A stretch of DNA of 10,080 nt, from NCBI GenBank assembly GCA_026706325.1, contig JAPOYZ010000314.1, positions 1-10,080 on the forward strand, in the 5' to 3' direction. Within the stretch, counting starts at the first letter, position 1. Each line of letters opens with the position of its first letter. The translations under genes were made by a program, and so were the position numbers. Positions 7,318-10,080 of this stretch are shown piece after piece. Under the pieces are notes generated by a model that saw nothing but the letters and a program-made list of their open reading frames with translations, was not told where the DNA came from and searched no databases. This stretch comes from Candidatus Aminicenantota bacterium (GTDB lineage Bacteria > Acidobacteriota > UBA6911 > RPQK01 > JAJDTT01).

Positions 7318-8421
7318 ATGAGCAAGAAATACCGGGTCGCCGTTATTGGCCGGACCAACCGAGGTAACTATGGGCACGGCCTGGACACAGTCTGGCTGGA
7401 CGTGGACCGGACGGAGCTGGTCGCCGTCGCCGATGAGGACGAAAAAGGTCTCAAGGAGGCGACTGCCCGGCTGGGCGTCAAGGCCGGCTACTCAGACTAC
7501 CGGGAGATGTTGCGGCAGGAACGTCCTCAAATCGTGAGCGTGGCTCCCCGGTGGCTGGACTGCCACCACGACATGGTTCTGGCCTGCGCCGAATACGGAG
7601 CCAGCATTTTCCTGGAAAAGCCCATGTGCCGGACTCTGGCCGAGGCGGACGCCATGGTGGAGGCCTGCGAGCGTTCCCACGTCAAGCTGGCCATCGCTCA
7701 CCAGACCCGCTACAGCCCCAAGATCCAAGTGATCAAGGACCTCATCGCCGAGGGACGCCTGGGCCGGGTTTTGGAATTCTGCGGCCGCGGCAAGGAGGAC
7801 CGCCGAGGGGGCGGCGAGGATCTGTGGGTCCTGGGGACGCACATCTTCGACCTGATGCGCATTTTCGGGGGAAACGCCCTCTGGTGCTACGCCCGGGTGA
7901 CCCAGGACGGACGCCCCGTGACCCGCGCCGACGTGGTCGACGGCGCCGAAGGCATCGGCGCATTGGCCGGAGACCGGGTGGAAGCCATGTACGGCATGGA
8001 GAACGGCGCGGGCGCCTATTTTTCGAGCCACCGGAACGCTGCCGGGAGACCGACCCGCTTCGGGCTCACGATCCGGGGATCCAAGGGGCTGCTCGAGACT
8101 TACACCGGTTCGGTTCCGGACGTGCATCTGCTGGAAGACTCCGCGTGGTCGCCGGGCAGGACAGGCTCCAAGTGGATGAGCGTGAGCACTGCTGGAGTCG
8201 GAAAGCCGGAACCGCTGGAAAAGGGGCGTGCCCACCAGGGGAACATCTGGACCTGTGAAGATCTGATCCGGGCGATCGAGGAAGATCGAGATCCGATCGG
8301 CAGCGTCTATGAGGCTCGCGGAGCCACCGAGATGATCGTGGCCGCCTTCGAGTCCCATCGCCAGGGAGGCCCCGTCAAACTGCCCCTGGAGAACCGGGAG
8401 AATCCCCTGCTTTCCCTATGA
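7318..8421 (+). CDS. Gfo/Idh/MocA-family NAD(P)-dependent oxidoreductase
   Basis: This 367-residue cytoplasmic protein has the two-domain layout of the family. The N-terminal Rossmann fold starts at YRVAVIGRTNRGNYGHG (5-21), with VAVADED (36-42) at the second strand and the family's EKP motif at 100-102, where the lysine helps bind cofactor and substrate. The C-terminal domain carries GTHIFDLMR (173-181); H175 and D178 fit the GxHxxD-type active-site helix. Related enzymes oxidise or reduce sugars, inositols and similar polyols; the substrate here cannot be told. The glycine loop is unusual, with TNRGNYGHG in place of a plain GxGxxG, as in several Planctomycete and Acidobacterial members. ATG 7318 has GGGAGG seven bases upstream, a strong ribosome site. 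The stop overlaps the next start as ATGA. There is no Tat signal, so it is probably not one of the secreted family members. Confidence 0.92.
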   Translation: MSKKYRVAVIGRTNRGNYGHGLDTVWLDVDRTELVAVADEDEKGLKEATARLGVKAGYSDYREMLRQERPQIVSVAPRWLDCHHDMVLACAEYGASIFLEKPMCRTLAEADAMVEACERSHVKLAIAHQTRYSPKIQVIKDLIAEGRLGRVLEFCGRGKEDRRGGGEDLWVLGTHIFDLMRIFGGNALWCYARVTQDGRPVTRADVVDGAEGIGALAGDRVEAMYGMENGAGAYFSSHRNAAGRPTRFGLTIRGSKGLLETYTGSVPDVHLLEDSAWSPGRTGSKWMSVSTAGVGKPEPLEKGRAHQGNIWTCEDLIRAIEEDRDPIGSVYEARGATEMIVAAFESHRQGGPVKLPLENRENPLLSL

Positions 8422-9170
8422 GCCACGGCGCGTCGGAGAGGCGGCTCATTTTCGCCCTGGATGTGGCCGGCCGGACCGAGGCGGAGACCCTGGTCGCCGA
8501 GCTGCGGCCTTCCGTGGGCTTCTTCAAGGTGGGCCTCGAACTCTTCGTTTCCGAAGGGCCCGACCTGGTGCGGTGGCTGGTCCGGGAAGGACTGGACGTT
8601 TTCCTGGACCTCAAGCTGTACGACATCCCGGCGACCATGCGCCGCTCTGTCGCCGCGGCCTCGCGGCTGGGCGCCCGCTTCATCACCATTCACGACGCGG
8701 GAGCCGGAGCGGCGGCCGCCCGGGAAGGAACAGGCGATTCCCGCTTGCAGGTACTCTGCGTCACCCTGCTCACCAGTGTGGATGCCCGGGACTTGCGAGA
8801 CAGCGCCGGGCCGGGTTCGGCAGGACGGTTCCGGGATGTGGACGAATACGTCGGCTGGAGGGCCCGGACCGCGGTCTCCAACGGCTGCGACGGATTGATC
8901 TGCTCGGGACAGAATGCGCGTCGGCTGCGCCGTGAACTGGGTCCGGACCCGATCCTGGTCTGCCCCGGCATCCGGCTCGGCGGGGACCGGCTCGACGACC
9001 AGAAACGGGTGGTCACGCCCTATCGCGCGGTCCGGGACGGCGCCGACTACCTGGTGGTGGGACGGCCCATCCGCGACGCCGCCGACCCCTCGGCGCAAGC
9101 CCGGAAGATCCTGTCCGAGATCGACCGCGGCCTCCGGGACCGGGAATCCGCGCCAGGGCCGGGCGGCTAG
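8418..9170 (+). CDS. pyrF: Orotidine 5'-phosphate decarboxylase
   Basis: This enzyme removes CO2 from OMP to give UMP, the last step of de novo pyrimidine synthesis. The 250-residue TIM barrel shows all key family features: FALD with D15, FFKVGLELF with K37, the catalytic charged network DLKLYD (D64, K66, D69), IHDAG (91-95) in place of the more usual IHxxGG, CPGIR (182-186) and the phosphate-binding VGRPI with R216. The length is normal for the shorter bacterial class 1 form. The start ATG overlaps the oxidoreductase stop in ATGA and has no good ribosome site of its own (a purine run CGGGAG is about 18 bases away), so translation probably depends on coupling. Other pyrimidine genes are not in the window. 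A palindrome, CGGCTAGCCG (9164-9173), spans the stop codon but has no loop and no T tract. Confidence 0.95.
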   Translation: MSHGASERRLIFALDVAGRTEAETLVAELRPSVGFFKVGLELFVSEGPDLVRWLVREGLDVFLDLKLYDIPATMRRSVAAASRLGARFITIHDAGAGAAAAREGTGDSRLQVLCVTLLTSVDARDLRDSAGPGSAGRFRDVDEYVGWRARTAVSNGCDGLICSGQNARRLRRELGPDPILVCPGIRLGGDRLDDQKRVVTPYRAVRDGADYLVVGRPIRDAADPSAQARKILSEIDRGLRDRESAPGPGG

Positions 9171-9312
9171 CCGACCCTCATCTCCCAAGACACTTGCGTA
9201 AGGGGCGCGGCACCGCGAAGAGCGGTCAAAATGATCATCGTCGAGGCGTTCGCAGACGCCACGCCGCTTCCCTGACGCTGTCCCACCCAGTCAACTGAAC
9301 TGTCGAGAAACG

Positions 9313-9328
9313 TGTCAAGTTATTGACA
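9313..9328 (+). promoter_or_regulatory. Inverted repeat over the -35 of the fic promoter, possible operator
   Basis: TGTCAA (9313-9318) and TTGACA (9323-9328) form a perfect 6-bp inverted repeat with a 4-base spacer. The right arm is the -35 hexamer itself, so a dimer bound here would block RNA polymerase. GTGTC/GACAC half-sites recur downstream at 9356-9360, 9378-9382 and 9390-9394. Confidence 0.45.
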
Positions 9329-9352
9329 TGGATTACTCTATCCAATTATAAT
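9323..9352 (+). promoter_or_regulatory. Perfect sigma-70-type promoter upstream of the Fic gene
   Basis: TTGACA (9323-9328) and TATAAT (9347-9352) both match the housekeeping consensus at all six positions and are 18 bases apart. Transcription would start near 9359, giving a leader of about 44 bases before ATG 9403. The surroundings are AT-rich compared with the rest of the window. It points at the Fic gene and not at any neighbour. Confidence 0.7.
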
Positions 9353-9362
9353 ATAGACACTT

Positions 9363-9398
9363 AGGTCGTCAAATAAGGTGTCGGAATAGGTGTCCGAT
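9363..9398 (+). repeat. Short imperfect tandem repeats in the fic leader
   Basis: Three units follow each other with a 12-13 base period: AGGTCGTCAAAT (9363-9374, most divergent), AGGTGTCGGAAT (9376-9387) and AGGTGTCCGAT (9388-9398). They sit just after the predicted transcription start and end four bases before the ATG. They could be binding sites for a repressor, possibly the same one reading the GTGTC half-sites at the -35. No clear Shine-Dalgarno site is seen other than the AGG at 9388-9390, 12 bases from the ATG. Confidence 0.45.
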
Positions 9399-9402
9399 AG
9401 AT

Positions 9403-10080
9403 ATGGATTGGAAGCGATTCGAGTTTGAATACCGTTTCAAGACCGATAACCTTCTGAGGCTTCTGGTCGCCATCGAAGCATACCGGGAGGCAGCGCTCAA
9501 CCTCGTGCTCCCCCCAGACTGGCGCGAGCAGTTGGACCGGTTGAACCGGGTGCGTGCAGTCCATGGGACAACGGCTCTCGAAGGGAATCCGCTCTCCGAA
9601 CAGCAAGTCGCTGAATCATTGCACGGCGGGGGCGGCAATAGCCATCAAACAAGAGAACAAATCCAGATCAGCAATGCCGGCCGTGCGCAGGACTGGATCA
9701 GATCCAGATTTGCGAAGGACCGAGAGCCGCTCCGGCTTCGGGACATATTGGAGATGCACCGATTGATGACCGAAAAGTCGGACGAGACCAACAACGCTCC
9801 GGGAAAGTTTCGGACCGTTCGTGTGGTCGTGGGGACACCGGCTCTGGGGGGTGTCCATCGTGCGGCGCCGCCCGCTGACGTCCCCCGCTTGATGGACGAT
9901 TTCGAAGCGTTCATCAACTCCGGTAGATTGCGCCACGAACACCCGTTGATCCGAGCCTTGCTCGCCCACTTCTTCCTGGTCACCATTCATCCATTCGGAG
10001 ATGGCAACGGCCGGGTGTCGCGGCTGGTCGAGGCCGCCATCCTCTACCAGGGAGGATACAACGTGCTGGGGTTCTACGGA
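9403..10080 (+). CDS. Fic-domain protein, class II-like, cut by window end
   Basis: The first 226 residues of a Fic protein are present and the frame is open to the window edge. Fic proteins usually transfer AMP from ATP to a target hydroxyl. The active-site motif HPFGDGNGR (196-204) is complete, with catalytic H196, D200 and the anion-binding GNGR. Near the N-terminus TTALEG (56-61) fits the inhibitory motif (S/T)xxxE(G/N), whose glutamate (E60) blocks ATP binding in class I and II enzymes. Its place before the Fic core makes this class II-like and self-inhibited. The segment GKFRTVRVVVG (134-144) corresponds to the target-clamp flap, preceding the Fic core. Many family members carry a C-terminal winged-helix domain after residue 226; this cannot be seen here. 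ATG 9403 is the first start after an in-frame TAA at 9349. No antitoxin gene lies upstream. The target is unknown. Confidence 0.93.
   Translation, partial: MDWKRFEFEYRFKTDNLLRLLVAIEAYREAALNLVLPPDWREQLDRLNRVRAVHGTTALEGNPLSEQQVAESLHGGGGNSHQTREQIQISNAGRAQDWIRSRFAKDREPLRLRDILEMHRLMTEKSDETNNAPGKFRTVRVVVGTPALGGVHRAAPPADVPRLMDDFEAFINSGRLRHEHPLIRALLAHFFLVTIHPFGDGNGRVSRLVEAAILYQGGYNVLGFYG

Noticed and set aside
9164..9173. CGGCTAGCCG palindrome at the pyrF stop, considered as a terminator
   Set aside because: It has no loop and no T run after it, so it cannot act as a usual intrinsic terminator.
7492..9188. Long minus frames opposite the oxidoreductase and pyrF
   Set aside because: Both sit on the complement of fully motif-supported genes and look like codon-bias artefacts.
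9245..9260. GGCGT/ACGCC hairpin after pyrF
   Set aside because: Only five pairs and no T tract; too weak to call.
9188..9362. AGACACTT repeated at 9188-9195 and 9355-9362, considered as a target-site duplication
   Set aside because: No terminal inverted repeats or transposase-like sequence lie between the copies; an 8-base match can be chance.
9616..9990. Minus frames inside the Fic gene, considered as an antitoxin
   Set aside because: They lie antisense within the Fic coding region, and no FicA/VbhA-like inhibitory motif is present; the inhibitory motif is already within the Fic protein.

Overview
The window is about two thirds GC and densely coded, with one pocket of low GC (about 38% by hand count over 9301-9400). 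Gene content suggests a free-living, high-GC environmental bacterium: a secreted PQQ-type beta-propeller opening with a WPRFLGPRGDG-like motif, a secreted FlgD/Ig-like protein, a Gfo/Idh/MocA oxidoreductase and an AAE17/18-type acyl-CoA synthetase. Acidobacteriota or Planctomycetota would fit, but this is inference from gene types; no rRNA or other taxonomic marker is present.

Layout. On the minus strand, reading from about 7150 down to 1, there are five genes: a secreted helical plus FlgD/Ig-domain protein (7152-5623), a secreted beta-propeller protein two bases later (5620-4358), a Wzt/TagH-like ABC ATPase with a C-terminal Wzt_C-like domain (4254-3034), an acyl-CoA synthetase whose GTG start overlaps the ATPase stop (3037-980), and, after a 181-base gap holding a strong hairpin, the N-terminal 266 residues of an SLC13/DASS-family permease (798-1) cut by the window edge. 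On the plus strand, divergent from these, are a Gfo/Idh/MocA oxidoreductase (7318-8421) and pyrF (8418-9170), coupled by an ATGA overlap. A 232-base intergenic region then leads to a Fic-domain protein (9403 to the window end) preceded by a perfect TTGACA-N18-TATAAT promoter, an inverted repeat over the -35 and short tandem repeats in the leader.

How the genes may work together. The FlgD/Ig protein and the propeller are both exported and almost certainly co-transcribed, so they probably act together outside the cytoplasm. The ABC ATPase resembles those that energise export of polysaccharides, but its membrane partner is not in the window. It is translationally coupled to the acyl-CoA synthetase, which hints at a shared, unknown role. 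pyrF supplies UMP synthesis. The Fic protein carries the catalytic HPFxDGNGR motif and an N-terminal inhibitory motif, so it is probably a self-inhibited AMP-transferase; its low-GC upstream region suggests separate ancestry or a separate regulatory unit.

Intergenic regions: 799-979 (hairpin), 4255-4357 (possible extended -10), 7165-7317 (hairpin and a weak promoter) and 9171-9402 (fic control region; nothing else clear in 9171-9300). No rRNA, tRNA, CRISPR array, insertion sequence or transposase is visible.
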